From Micromonospora craterilacus (lineage in GTDB: Bacteria > Actinomycetota > Actinomycetes > Mycobacteriales > Micromonosporaceae), in NCBI RefSeq assembly GCF_003236315.1, contig NZ_POTY01000025.1, positions 1 to 40,678 on the forward strand: a stretch of 40,678 nt of DNA, given 5' to 3'. Positions within the stretch are counted from its first letter, which is position 1. Each line of letters begins with the position of its first letter. The translations under genes were made by a program, and so were the position numbers. The notes beneath the pieces are model-generated. The model had not been told where the DNA came from. It ran no database searches and saw only the letters and a list, made by a program, of their open reading frames with translations. This document shows, one piece after another, positions 8,579 through 16,717 of this stretch.

Positions 8579-9916
8579 ATGAGCGCTCCCGAGCTGGTGT
8601 TGGTGCTGCGCTACCGCAAGGCGGTGACGTACGGCCTGCACGTCCTGCTCGGCGCGCTGGAGCAGCACGCCACCGGCACCCGGTACGAGGTGCGCTTCGG
8701 CGAGACGCCGGAGGCCACCGCCGCGCACATCCGGGACGCGGCCCCCGCAGCGGCCCGGGTGCTGGTGCTGTGGTCCTTCTACTCCCCCGACGCCGAGTCC
8801 CTCGCCCGGGAACTCGCCGAGATCCGCGGTATGGCCGACGCGCCGAACGTGACGCACCTCGCCGGCGGGGTGCACGCGACCGCCGAGCCGGTGCAGACCC
8901 TGGACGCCGGCTGGGACATCGCGGCCGTCGGGGAGGGCGAGACGACGCTGCTGAGCCTGGTGGACGCGGTCGGCGACCCGACCGGCATCGCCGGTCTCGC
9001 CTACCGGGACGCCACCGGCACCGTGATCAGGACCGGCCGCCCGCAGCGCCAGCCGCTCGACGACTTCCGTGGCTTCTCGCTGCGCTGGGACCGGTTCAAC
9101 GCCCTGGAGATCACCCGGGGCTGTGTCTTCTCCTGCAGATTCTGTCAAACACCCTTCATGTTCTCGGCTCGCTTCCGGCATCGGAGCGTCACCAACGTGC
9201 GGTGGCACGTCGACCAGATGCGGGCCCGCGGCCTGCGCGACGTCCGGTTCATCACGCCGACGGCGTTGAGCTACGGCAGCCAGACCGAGGAGCCGAACCT
9301 CGACGCAGTCGAGGAGTTGCTGGCCAGCTGCAAGGAAGGGATCGGGCCGAACGGGCGGGTCTTCTTCGGTTCCTTCCCGAGCGAGATCCGACCCGAGCAC
9401 GTCAGCCGGCAGGCGCTCAGGCTGGTCAAGAAGTACTGCGCGAACAACAACATCATCGTCGGCGCCCAGTCCGGCTCCGACCGGGTTCTCGACGCCGCCA
9501 AACGCGGCCACGGTGTCGAGGAGGTCAAGCGGGCCGCGCGGCTCGGCATCGAGGAAGGTTTCCGGATCAACGTCGACATGATCTTCGGCATGCCCGGCGA
9601 GAGCGAGAAGGACGTCGCCGACTCACTGGGCCTCGCTCGTGACCTGGCCGACCTCGGAGCCCGTATCCACGCGCACACCTTCATGCCACTGCCCGGCACC
9701 CCGTGGCGCGACGCCCCGCCCGGCGACGTCGACCCCGAGACGATCCGAGAGGTGGACCGCCTCTCGCAGCGCGGCGCCCTCTACGGACACTGGCAGAAGC
9801 AGCGCGACCACGCCGCCCGTCTCGCGGCGGCCGCCGAGGCGTATCCCCGCCCCGGACGCAGCCGAACGATCCTGCCTCAGCTCCCCCGGAACGAAACACC
9901 GTTGGCAGCGGACTGA
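8579..9916 (+). CDS. B12-binding domain / radical SAM protein (TIGR04013-like)
   Basis: A 445-aa protein. Residues 1-~150 form a cobalamin-binding-like Rossmann region ('VLVLWSFYSPDA', 'HLAGGVHATAEP', 'AVGEGETTLL'), though the classical DxHxxG base-off motif is not seen. The radical SAM motif C-x3-C-x2-C is at C182, C186 and C189 ('GCVFSCRFC'). It is followed by 'GLRDVRFITPTALSYGS', 'GAQSGSDRVLDAAKRGH' and 'NVDMIFGMPGE', as in B12/radical SAM methylthiotransferase-like enzymes. The layout fits the MJ_1487-type family TIGR04013, whose substrate I do not know. CACAAT lies seven bases before the ATG, so the mRNA may have almost no leader. Residues ~218-281 recur as a damaged copy at 31299-31491. 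Confidence 0.82.
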   Translation: MSAPELVLVLRYRKAVTYGLHVLLGALEQHATGTRYEVRFGETPEATAAHIRDAAPAAARVLVLWSFYSPDAESLARELAEIRGMADAPNVTHLAGGVHATAEPVQTLDAGWDIAAVGEGETTLLSLVDAVGDPTGIAGLAYRDATGTVIRTGRPQRQPLDDFRGFSLRWDRFNALEITRGCVFSCRFCQTPFMFSARFRHRSVTNVRWHVDQMRARGLRDVRFITPTALSYGSQTEEPNLDAVEELLASCKEGIGPNGRVFFGSFPSEIRPEHVSRQALRLVKKYCANNNIIVGAQSGSDRVLDAAKRGHGVEEVKRAARLGIEEGFRINVDMIFGMPGESEKDVADSLGLARDLADLGARIHAHTFMPLPGTPWRDAPPGDVDPETIREVDRLSQRGALYGHWQKQRDHAARLAAAAEAYPRPGRSRTILPQLPRNETPLAAD

Positions 9917-10011
9917 CGCCTCAGGGCTTCGACTACCCACGGGCACTCAGCGCTACCGGCGCCGGCCGACTCGGCCGCCCTGAGAAATGGCGGGACTTGA
10001 CCGACCCCGTT

Positions 10012-10029
10012 GGTAAGCCGTAGCTTACC
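10012..10029. promoter_or_regulatory. Palindromic operator candidate for the ArsR gene
   Basis: GGTAAGC-CGTA-GCTTACC has perfect 7-bp arms and ends four bases before the preferred GTG start of the ArsR gene. Position and symmetry fit an autoregulatory ArsR dimer site. Confidence 0.6.
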
Positions 10030-10033
10030 GTTC

Positions 10034-10357
10034 GTGGCCAGTTACCGAACAGAGGACGGGTGGGACGCCCTGGGCGACCCGACGCGGCGGGCGATCATCG
10101 CGTGTCTCGCGGAGCGGCCAAGGGCGGTCGGCGAGCTGGCCGCGGTGCTGCCGGTCAGCCGGCCAGCGGTGTCCCAACACCTGCGGGTGCTGAAGGACGC
10201 AGGTCTGGTGACGGACCGCACCGCGGGCACGCGGCGTGTCTACCGACTCAATCCCGCCGGCGTGGCCGCGTTACGAGATCAGCTCGACACCTACTGGAGC
10301 CGGGCGTTGGACGGCTTCAGGGACGTTACCGAGCGTCCGGACGAGGAGGAATCATGA
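10034..10357 (+). CDS. ArsR-family winged-helix transcriptional regulator
   Basis: A 107-aa winged-helix protein: 'DALGDPTRRAIIACLAERP', recognition helix in 'VSRPAVSQHLRVLKDAGLV', and wing 'RTAGTRRVYRLNP'. This is the metal-free ArsR type usually paired with an AHSA1/SRPBCC protein, which indeed follows with a 4-nt ATGA overlap. A TTG at 10010 would also open the frame, but it would place the palindromic site inside the gene, and the family normally starts close to 'DALGDPTRR', so GTG 10034 is preferred. It probably represses its own two-gene operon through the palindrome just upstream. Confidence 0.85.
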   Translation: MASYRTEDGWDALGDPTRRAIIACLAERPRAVGELAAVLPVSRPAVSQHLRVLKDAGLVTDRTAGTRRVYRLNPAGVAALRDQLDTYWSRALDGFRDVTERPDEEES

Positions 10358-10833
10358 GTGGCACGGATACGGTGGTGCGGCGGCAGATCGTGGTCGACGC
10401 GCCAGTTGAACGGGCGTTCGCGGTGTTCACGCAGCGGTTTGGCGACTTCAAGCCGAAGGAGCACAACCTGCTGGGTTCACCGATCGCGGAGACTGTGTTC
10501 GAGCCGAAGGTCGGTGGGCACATCTATGACCGCGGCGAGGACGGCAGTGAGTGCGCCTGGGCGCGAATCCTCGCCTTCGAGCCGCCGGACCGGATCGTGT
10601 TCAGCTGGGACATCAGCCCGGCATGGCAGGTCGAACAGGATCCGGACAACGCCAGCGAGGTCGAGGTCCGGTTCGTTGCCGAGACACCACAGCGGACCCG
10701 GGTTGAGTTGGAGCACCGCAACCTGGACCGGCACGGTCCGGGCTGGGAGTCGGTTCGTGACGGCGTCGCTCACGACCAGGGCTGGCCGCTGTACCTGGAC
10801 CGCTACGCCGCTCTGTTCATCGACGCCAGTTGA
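10354..10833 (+). CDS. SRPBCC / AHSA1-type START-fold protein
   Basis: A 159-aa helix-grip protein: 'VRRQIVVDAPVERAFAVFTQRF', 'VFEPKVGGHIYDRGEDGSECAW', 'ILAFEPPDRIVFSWDI', 'TRVELEHRNLDRHG' and C-terminal helix 'GWPLYLDRYAALF'. This matches the Activator of Hsp90 ATPase homologue 1-like family, which binds small hydrophobic ligands; the ligand is unknown. The start ATG overlaps the ArsR stop (ATGA), with GAGGAGGA upstream, so translation is coupled. Cytoplasmic, no signal peptide. Confidence 0.85.
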   Translation: MSGTDTVVRRQIVVDAPVERAFAVFTQRFGDFKPKEHNLLGSPIAETVFEPKVGGHIYDRGEDGSECAWARILAFEPPDRIVFSWDISPAWQVEQDPDNASEVEVRFVAETPQRTRVELEHRNLDRHGPGWESVRDGVAHDQGWPLYLDRYAALFIDAS

Positions 10834-10866
10834 CGCGGGGGCGATGAGACGGGCGCACCCGGGCGT

Positions 10867-11271
10867 TCACCTTCGTCGCCGGTATCGGGCCGGCCCTGAC
10901 CTTCGTTCGCGCCCGACCATGAGCGACCGCGCCCGGACCGCGGCATGATGAAGTCCGGGGCAAGGCCACCTTGCCTCTCGCCCCGGCTCAGGGCCAGGGC
11001 GGGAGGAGTTGCCGGAGCAGCCCGGCAGAAGGCTCGGATCCAGGTACCGGACCGCGACGCGTTCGTGAACGGTGACGTTGCTGGTGCGGTCGCCGGAAAC
11101 GCGGGCGGCCAGGAGCCGGATGTCGAGGAGTTTGCCGTTGGCAGTGACGCGGATCTTCCCGTCGCCCGTGCCGGCGAGGCCGGAACGGCAGTGGACGCAG
11201 CCGAAGGCGAGCAGGGGAAGGCGCGTACGCCGAACGGTCCAGGGCAGCACGATATGAGGACGCGTAGACAT
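10867..11271 (-). pseudogene. Truncated, probably decayed DUF1062 gene
   Basis: From the ATG at 11271 the first ~80 residues read like the N-terminus of DUF1062 proteins: 'PWTVRRTRLPLLAFGCVHC', 'KIRVTANGKLLDI' and 'VTVHERVAVRYLDP'. The second Cys pair expected after 'LLDIRLLA' is missing, and after 'LDPSLL' the sequence turns into Arg/Pro-rich residues in all frames. Intact family members run to about 200 aa, this frame only 134. I see a 3' truncation with drift and no single frameshift that would restore it. No gene is visible in the adjoining stretch 11272-11505. Confidence 0.45.
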
Positions 11272-11505
11272 GATCTCTCTCTGAAGACCTGACGAAAGGC
11301 ATGGGAAACGAGCCGACGGCGACGTCGGCGACCGATGCGCGGGAAGGTGTCAGGTCTAAAGAGCAGGCGGGGTCACGCGGGGTGAAGTCCTCTCGTGAGT
11401 GGATCGGCGAAGAAGATCCAGCTACAAGGTAGGGCGGGCCGGGCTGGCGAGGCCACCCATTTCGTCCTGGTGCCGGGCAGCAACGGCGATACCCCGGTTC
11501 GAGGC

Positions 11506-12924
11506 TTACTTGTCCGCGCGGACCTCCGCGACCGCGTCGGCAAGGGCTTCCACTCCGTCTGTGATGACGCGTTCGGTGAGAGTGCCGTAGCCGAAGATCA
11601 GACCGCCGGGTCCGGCGGGGCTCAGTCGGTACTGGGAGACGCCTTGCACGACCAGTCCGTGCCGGGCGGCGGCGGCCACCACCGCGGCCTCGTCGAGGTC
11701 GTGCGGGAGCCAGGTTACGACGTGTTGGCCCGCCGCGACACCGACCGGTTTCAGTTCGGGCAGCCGGGTGCGCAGTGCGGCCAGGAGTACGTCGCGGCGG
11801 CGGCGGTAGACCGGGCGCATGCGCCGGAGGTGCCGGTCGAATTCGCCACGGGCGAGGAAGTCGGCGAAGGTCAGTTGGTCGATGACGGGAGAGCCGCGGT
11901 CGGCAAGTACCTTGGCCGCCGTGATGTCGTCGACCAGGTGTGACGGCGCCAGCAGCCAGCCGAGGCGCAGCCCCGGCGCCAGGGTCTTGCTCGCGGTGCC
12001 GCAGTACACGACGGTGTCGGGTGCCAGCCCCTGCATGGCGCCGATGGGCAAGCGATCGTAGCGGTACTCCGCGTCGTAGTCGTCCTCGATCACCACGGCG
12101 CGTCGACGCTGCGCCCAGTCGATCACCCGGGCCCGCGCGGAGGCCGACAGGACCCCGCCGGTGGGCCACTGGTGCGAGGGCGTCAGGACGACGGCGTCCG
12201 CGTCGGTACGTTCCAGTTCCTCGACGAGAATGCCGTCCGGCCCGACCGGGATGCCGATCACGTCCAGGCCGGCGTTGGCCGCGACGAGGCGGGCGTCGTC
12301 GTCCGGGGAGGGATCCTCGACGGCCAGCCGGCGGGCGCCGCGCGCCGCGAGTACCTGGATCAGCAGCGCGACGCCCTGGCCGTAGCCATTGCAGATTACG
12401 ACGTTCTCCGGGCGGGCCGACGTGCCACGGACGCGGTTGAGGTAGTCGGTCAGGGCTGCGTGCAGTTCGGGCACGCCCCGCCCGTCGAGGTAGGCGAAGC
12501 GTTCATTCGGCGTGGTGGTGAGGACCGTACGCACCGAACGCAGCCACGCGGCCCGGGGGAACGACGACACGTCGGTGCGGCCGTACCCGAAGTCGATCCG
12601 GGCCGCCGGCCGATCCCCGGCGCGGCGATCCATTCCCGTCGGAACCGGCTCGACCGCAACCTGGGTGTAGCCGCCCGCCCGACTGGTCAGGTAGCCCTCG
12701 GCGACGAGTTGCTGGTATGCCTCGACCACGACCCCGCGGGACACTCCCAGATCGGCTGAAATGGTCCGGCTGGGTGGCAGGGACGTGCCGAGACGCAACC
12801 GGCCGGCCCGGATGCTGCCCCGGATCGAGGCGGCGATCTGCCGGTGCAGCGGTTCGGCCGCGGACCGGTCGACATCGATGAGCAGGTCTTCGGCCGTACT
12901 CGAATTGGTCCTGGTTCGGCCCAT
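11506..12924 (-). CDS. MocR/PdxR-type GntR regulator with aminotransferase-like domain
   Basis: A 472-aa fusion. Residues ~18-90 form a GntR winged helix ('EPLHRQIAASIRGSIRAGRL', 'LPPSRTISADLGVSRGVVVEAY'). Residues ~115-465 form a class I aminotransferase-like domain with the PLP-binding Lys in 'CGTASKTLAPGLRLGWLL' and with 'VIEDDYDAEYRYDR'. MocR proteins sense PLP or amino-compound adducts and usually control the divergent neighbour. Here this is the FAD oxidoreductase at 12972, with only 47 bp between the two starts and a dyad in the gap. The target pathway is unknown. Confidence 0.9.
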   Translation of the reverse strand: MGRTRTNSSTAEDLLIDVDRSAAEPLHRQIAASIRGSIRAGRLRLGTSLPPSRTISADLGVSRGVVVEAYQQLVAEGYLTSRAGGYTQVAVEPVPTGMDRRAGDRPAARIDFGYGRTDVSSFPRAAWLRSVRTVLTTTPNERFAYLDGRGVPELHAALTDYLNRVRGTSARPENVVICNGYGQGVALLIQVLAARGARRLAVEDPSPDDDARLVAANAGLDVIGIPVGPDGILVEELERTDADAVVLTPSHQWPTGGVLSASARARVIDWAQRRRAVVIEDDYDAEYRYDRLPIGAMQGLAPDTVVYCGTASKTLAPGLRLGWLLAPSHLVDDITAAKVLADRGSPVIDQLTFADFLARGEFDRHLRRMRPVYRRRRDVLLAALRTRLPELKPVGVAAGQHVVTWLPHDLDEAAVVAAAARHGLVVQGVSQYRLSPAGPGGLIFGYGTLTERVITDGVEALADAVAEVRADK

Positions 12925-12926
12925 GC

Positions 12927-12953
12927 AATCGGACCTTACCGGGTGTACCGATT
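12927..12953. promoter_or_regulatory. Dyad in the MocR/oxidoreductase divergent promoter
   Basis: AATCGG (12927-12932) and CCGATT (12948-12953) are exact inverted repeats with centres 21 bp apart, filling more than half of the 47-bp gap between divergent starts. This is the natural place for the MocR operator and for both promoters. Confidence 0.45.
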
Positions 12954-12971
12954 TCCGTCAGGCTCAGACGT

Positions 12972-14366
12972 ATGACGACAGCGAACAGCCCTCGCCTCGA
13001 CGGCCGCCTCCTCACCGCGGGCGACCCGGGTTACGACGCGGCCCGCACCGTCTGGAACGCCATGATTGACCGGCGCCCGCGGATGATCGTGCGGGCCGCG
13101 AGCGTCACCGACGTGGTGACCGCGGTGCGCCTGGCCCGCGAACTCGACCTGGAGATCGGCGTACGCGGCGGCGGGCACAACGTAGCCGGCCTCGCTGTAC
13201 CCGCGGACGGCCTGATGATCGACCTGACCCCGTTGAACGGCGTGCGGGTCGACCCGATCCGTCGGCGCGCCCGGGTCCAGGGCGGCGCGCTGCTCGGCGC
13301 ACTCGACCGGGCGTCGCAGCGATACGGCCTCGCCACGACCGCCGGCAATGTCTCGCACACCGGGGTCGGCGGCCTGACCCTCGGCGGCGGCATGGGCTGG
13401 CTCGCCCGCCAACATGGTTTGGCCTGCGACAACGTCGTCTCCTTCAGGATGGTCACCGCCGACGGGGAGGTGGTGACCGCGAGCCGAACCGAGAACCCCG
13501 ACCTCTACTGGGGCCTGCGCGGCGGAGGCGGCAACTTCGGCACCGTCACCGAATTCGAGTTCCAACTGCACCACACCGGAACGCAGACCCTGGTCGCCGA
13601 GTTCGACTTCCGCGCCGAGGACGCCGTGCCGGTGCTCGAAGGCTGGCGGGACCTCAACGCCGTCGCGCCACGGCAGGCGACCTTCACCGCCGATGTCCAC
13701 AGCACCGCCAGCGGCCCTATCGCCACCGTCGGCTTCGTATGGGTCGGCGACTCTGCACCGGGTCACCGGTTGCTGCCGGCGATGCGCGCGCTCGGGCGCC
13801 CGGTCGCCGAGCGGGTCACCACCCCGTCATACCTCGAACTCCAGCAACGCGACGACACCACCGGCGGCCACGCCTACCGCCGGTACTCCAGCGCGCACTA
13901 CCTGCGCCAGTTCCCCACCGCCGCGATCGAGGCGTTCCTGCTGCGCGGCGCGGCAGACCTACACGCCGGCGCCCAACTGCCCGGCGTCGGTTTGCAGGCG
14001 TACGGTGGCGCGATCGCCGACGTCGGGGATACCGACGCCGCCTTCAGTCACCGCGGCACCACGTTCGAGTTCGGCGCCGGCTCCCGCTGGACCGAGCCAT
14101 CCGAAGACGACGACCGGATGGCAGCGGCTCGCAGTGCCGGAGCCGCGCTCGACCCGTACGCCGACGGGGTCTACGTCAACTCGCTCGCCGCCGACGAGGG
14201 GCAACGCGGGGTACGCCGTGCATACCCGGCCGCCAAGCTCGCCAGGCTGACCGCCCTCAAGACCGTCTGGGATCCGCAGAACGTCTTTCACCTCAACCAC
14301 AACATCCGGCCCAGCCACGCCGGAGCCGCCATTGAGAATGCCGACAGATGGAAAGGATGCTCATGA
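12972..14366 (+). CDS. FAD-binding oxidoreductase, berberine bridge enzyme type (BBE domain)
   Basis: A 464-aa vanillyl-alcohol-oxidase-fold flavoenzyme. The FAD domain has 'GVRGGGHNVAG', where the His is the usual covalent flavin link. The position of the second, Cys, link of true BBE is filled by the family-typical 'NVSHTGVGGLTLGGGMGWL', so single covalent attachment is expected. 'WGLRGGGGNFGTVTEFEF' and the C-terminal BBE motif 'LKTVWDPQNVFHLNHNI' are also present. It oxidises a small alcohol, sugar or secondary-metabolite intermediate with oxygen; the substrate is not readable. It is divergent from the MocR gene and overlaps the next membrane-protein gene by ATGA, so all three probably form one regulated unit. 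Confidence 0.9.
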   Translation: MTTANSPRLDGRLLTAGDPGYDAARTVWNAMIDRRPRMIVRAASVTDVVTAVRLARELDLEIGVRGGGHNVAGLAVPADGLMIDLTPLNGVRVDPIRRRARVQGGALLGALDRASQRYGLATTAGNVSHTGVGGLTLGGGMGWLARQHGLACDNVVSFRMVTADGEVVTASRTENPDLYWGLRGGGGNFGTVTEFEFQLHHTGTQTLVAEFDFRAEDAVPVLEGWRDLNAVAPRQATFTADVHSTASGPIATVGFVWVGDSAPGHRLLPAMRALGRPVAERVTTPSYLELQQRDDTTGGHAYRRYSSAHYLRQFPTAAIEAFLLRGAADLHAGAQLPGVGLQAYGGAIADVGDTDAAFSHRGTTFEFGAGSRWTEPSEDDDRMAAARSAGAALDPYADGVYVNSLAADEGQRGVRRAYPAAKLARLTALKTVWDPQNVFHLNHNIRPSHAGAAIENADRWKGCS

Positions 14367-14788
14367 CCTCCACCGACCCCACCGTCCATCTCAGCACCCC
14401 CCGCCAGCAGCGCAGCCGGCTGTTCCTGCCGGGCCTGGCCGCAGCGGCGGCCGCAGCCGTCGCCGTGACGGCCTTCGCGGCCATCGCCATGGCGGTCGGT
14501 GTCGATCTCGAGCTGCCCGACGGCGGCGAGTCGATTCCGCTGCTCGGCTTCACACAGCTCACGTTCACCTTCAGCGTTGTGGGCATCCTTGTCGCCCTGG
14601 CGATCCGCCGTTGGGCGTCTCAGCCAGCACGCATCTGGGTCCGCACCGCGGTGGCACTCACCGCGCTGTCGCTCGTACCACCGTTTCTGGTCGACGCCAA
14701 CCTCGCCACCGAATGCACGCTCGTGCTCGCACACCTGATCGCCGCCGCAGTCGTGATCCCCATCATCGCCCGCCGGCTGGCAATCTGA
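14363..14788 (+). CDS. DUF6069-type small membrane protein
   Basis: A 141-aa protein with four likely transmembrane segments: around 'LPGLAAAAAAAVAVTAFAAI', 'FTQLTFTFSVVGILVALAI', 'WVRTAVALTALSLVPPFL' and 'TLVLAHLIAAAVVIPIIA', and the 'TECTLVLAHLIAAAVVIP' pattern of DUF6069 proteins. Function is unknown. The ATG at 14363 is preferred over 14348 and 14357, because it forms an ATGA overlap with the upstream oxidoreductase stop and has AAAGGA five bases before it. Confidence 0.75.
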   Translation: MTSTDPTVHLSTPRQQRSRLFLPGLAAAAAAAVAVTAFAAIAMAVGVDLELPDGGESIPLLGFTQLTFTFSVVGILVALAIRRWASQPARIWVRTAVALTALSLVPPFLVDANLATECTLVLAHLIAAAVVIPIIARRLAI

Positions 14789-14832
14789 CGACGAACACCA
14801 ATCCGCCCGGAGCGGCAGATATGCGCGGCCGA

Positions 14833-15357
14833 TCAACCGACTTCGTTGCGAAGGTCAAGCCATTGACACACTGCCGCGAGGTCGATGTCGGTCAGTCCCA
14901 GGTGCGGATCGACACGGTGTAGTAGTGCCGGTTGTGGGTGGTGTGCGGCGATCCATCGTCGGTCGACGTCGGTGGTCTCGTCGTCGAGCCAGACGAACGG
15001 GCGTCCCGCCGCCCAACGCGCCAACGATCTGGTCTTCCAGTGCACGCCGCGCGGTGGTTCCTCGTCATCGTCGGGCCAGTTCATGACGGGCAGAGCGGGA
15101 AGGCCGATCCGGGGCGCCACGACTTCGTTCGCTTCGGCCATCCAGGTGCTGGCCCAGATCAGTTCACCTGGCAGAGCGAGCAGCCGACGACCGTCGGCGG
15201 GATCAAGACGGTCCAGCAGCGGATTGCCCGAGCCGTCGGGATCGTCTCCCGCCCCGCCGTTCCAACGCCGATCGGCTCCGGATGGCCGGGCTCTGAGCGG
15301 GATCAGCACGCCGTCGATGTCGACAAAGATCAACGGTCGTCCGATCCTGGCAGGCAT
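14833..15357 (-). CDS. Small HAD-like domain protein
   Basis: A 174-aa protein starting MPARIGRPLIFVDIDGVLIPL: the 'DIDGVL' motif is HAD motif I (nucleophile Asp and general acid Asp). 'LIWASTWMAEAN' takes the place of motif II, and 'PFVWLDDETTDVDRRWI' carries the late acidic motif. A phosphatase or hydrolase acting on a small molecule or nucleotide is likely; the substrate is unknown. The frame stays open upstream to 15567, but the HAD fold begins right at the ATG at 15357, so the short start is used. Convergent with the DUF6069 gene. Confidence 0.75.
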   Translation of the reverse strand: MPARIGRPLIFVDIDGVLIPLRARPSGADRRWNGGAGDDPDGSGNPLLDRLDPADGRRLLALPGELIWASTWMAEANEVVAPRIGLPALPVMNWPDDDEEPPRGVHWKTRSLARWAAGRPFVWLDDETTDVDRRWIAAHHPQPALLHRVDPHLGLTDIDLAAVCQWLDLRNEVG

Positions 15358-15580
15358 TGTCGAACCGTACCGTGATTGGTGTTCCGGGCGTTTGCGCGCC
15401 TCAATTCTGAAGGTGATCCGCCCCACGAGGGTTGGCGCCGACAACCATGGTTGCGAAGGCCCGATTGGGCGGCCTGGCCCCGAATTGAGAACGCCAGTGT
15501 TCGCACCGGACCTCCGGGCCAGGTGCTTGACACCTGTGCCGGTGACACGGGCCAGGAGGGTCAGCACGTACGGTGCTGGG

Positions 15581-16216
15581 ATGCGAGTCGTACCCGGATG
15601 GGCGCTGGCCTCCGCCGTGGCGGCGCCGATCCTCCTGGTCGGTGGCTGGACCCTCGGCGCGGCCCGCCAGCCCGGCGGGTTCGATCAGATCACCGGCACG
15701 ATCAGCGCGCTCGCCGCCGTCGGCGCGACCGACCGATGGATCATGACGCTGGGTCTGGCCGGCCTCGGGCTGTGTCACTGCGTGACCGCCGCCGGGCTAC
15801 GTCCACTTGCGCCCGCCGGAAGGGCGCTGCTCGCCCTCGGCGGGATGGGCACCCTGGCGGTGGCGGCGTTCCCGCTGCCGTCCGGCGACGGGGGTTCGGT
15901 GCCGCACACGCTCGCTGCGGCCGTGGCCTTCGGCGCGCTGGCGCTCTGGCCGGCCCTCGCACCGCCGCGCGCCAAGCCGACAACGGGGTACGCGGGGCCG
16001 ACGGCCGGATACCTGCGACGGCGGGCACCCTGGGTGGCGCTGGCGGTCGGCTTGTTGCTGCCGGTGGCCTGGTTCGTGGTCGAGATGGCCGCCGGGGGTG
16101 AGCGGGTCGGCCTGGCCGAGCGGGTCGCGGCCGGCGCGGAGGCGCTCGCACCCCTGCTGGTGGCCGCCGGGTTGCGCCGAGGGGCTGGCCCGCCGCCGGC
16201 AGGCCGACGAGACTGA
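15581..16216 (+). CDS. DUF998-type integral membrane protein
   Basis: A 211-aa protein with about six hydrophobic segments: residues ~5-25, 50-70, 78-97, 105-125, 147-168 and 180-198. The beginning 'GWALASAVAAPILLVGGWTLGAARQPGGFD' followed by 'TISALAAVGATDRWIMTLG' is the DUF998 signature. No catalytic motif is visible and the function is unknown. The open frame extends upstream to 14885 only as a shadow of the HAD gene; the ATG at 15581, where the first membrane helix begins, is the sensible start. Confidence 0.75.
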   Translation: MRVVPGWALASAVAAPILLVGGWTLGAARQPGGFDQITGTISALAAVGATDRWIMTLGLAGLGLCHCVTAAGLRPLAPAGRALLALGGMGTLAVAAFPLPSGDGGSVPHTLAAAVAFGALALWPALAPPRAKPTTGYAGPTAGYLRRRAPWVALAVGLLLPVAWFVVEMAAGGERVGLAERVAAGAEALAPLLVAAGLRRGAGPPPAGRRD

Positions 16217-16717
16217 CGCCTCCGCGGGCCCGACCCGCGCCGGCGGCCGAGACCTGGGCGGCCTTGACCACACAGCAGATGCGCCACTCCCGGCAGGCGA
16301 GGAATCTGGCTCAGTGCAGCCCGGTGGCACCTGACCGAAATCCACGATGCGCACCTGGCCGCCCAGTTGCGCGAGTGGATCGACATCAAGTCGCGCCTCG
16401 TGGGACGTGCTGGCTCCGTCCTGGACGCAACTGCTCGTCCGCTACGCCAAGGACCTGGAACTGTTCGCGACTGATCCTGACAATTCGCCGCTAGAAATCG
16501 ATCACCTCGTGGGGCCGGCGTGCGAATGGGGCAGCGCGACGTCGGGCTCTTGGGGGAAGCGTCCGATATGGCTCCAGGACGTGCCACCTCGCGATCCGTA
16601 CCTGTAATGACCGCCCTCCTGCACGGCTTTCAGGGGCAGGTTATGTGACGGCACGTTTGCAGGCTGTAGGGTGGCGGGCGTCTTTCGTCGTGAGAGGCGC
16701 AGCGCGGAGGTGGGGCC
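16217..16717. other. 501-bp gap with a possible decayed coding relic
   Basis: No convincing gene. CGCGGG/CCCGCG (16223-16239) forms a short hairpin 7 bp after the DUF998 stop and may terminate transcription. Around 16323-16410 one plus frame reads protein-like ('HLTEIHDAHLAAQLREWIDI'), and a second frame further on reads 'RYAKDLELFATDPDNSPLEI'. The two are out of phase, which could mean a frameshifted relic; no family is recognised. Confidence 0.3.
16223..16239 (+). terminator. Possible terminator after the DUF998 gene
   Basis: A 6-bp perfect GC stem (CGCGGG/CCCGCG) with a 5-nt loop, seven bases after the stop codon. Confidence 0.4.

Noticed and set aside
8579..9916. The B12/radical SAM enzyme as the missing FxsB maturase for the peptide
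   Set aside because: It has an N-terminal B12-like domain and no SPASM cysteines, and lies 20 kb away; it does not look like the FxsB family.
10988..12169. A 393-codon minus-strand frame overlapping the MocR gene
   Set aside because: It lies in another frame of the MocR gene, is dominated by Arg/Pro/Gly and has no ribosome site or domain.
14885..15580. A 5' extension of the DUF998 protein by 232 codons
   Set aside because: The extension is antisense to the HAD gene and the DUF998 fold begins at ATG 15581.
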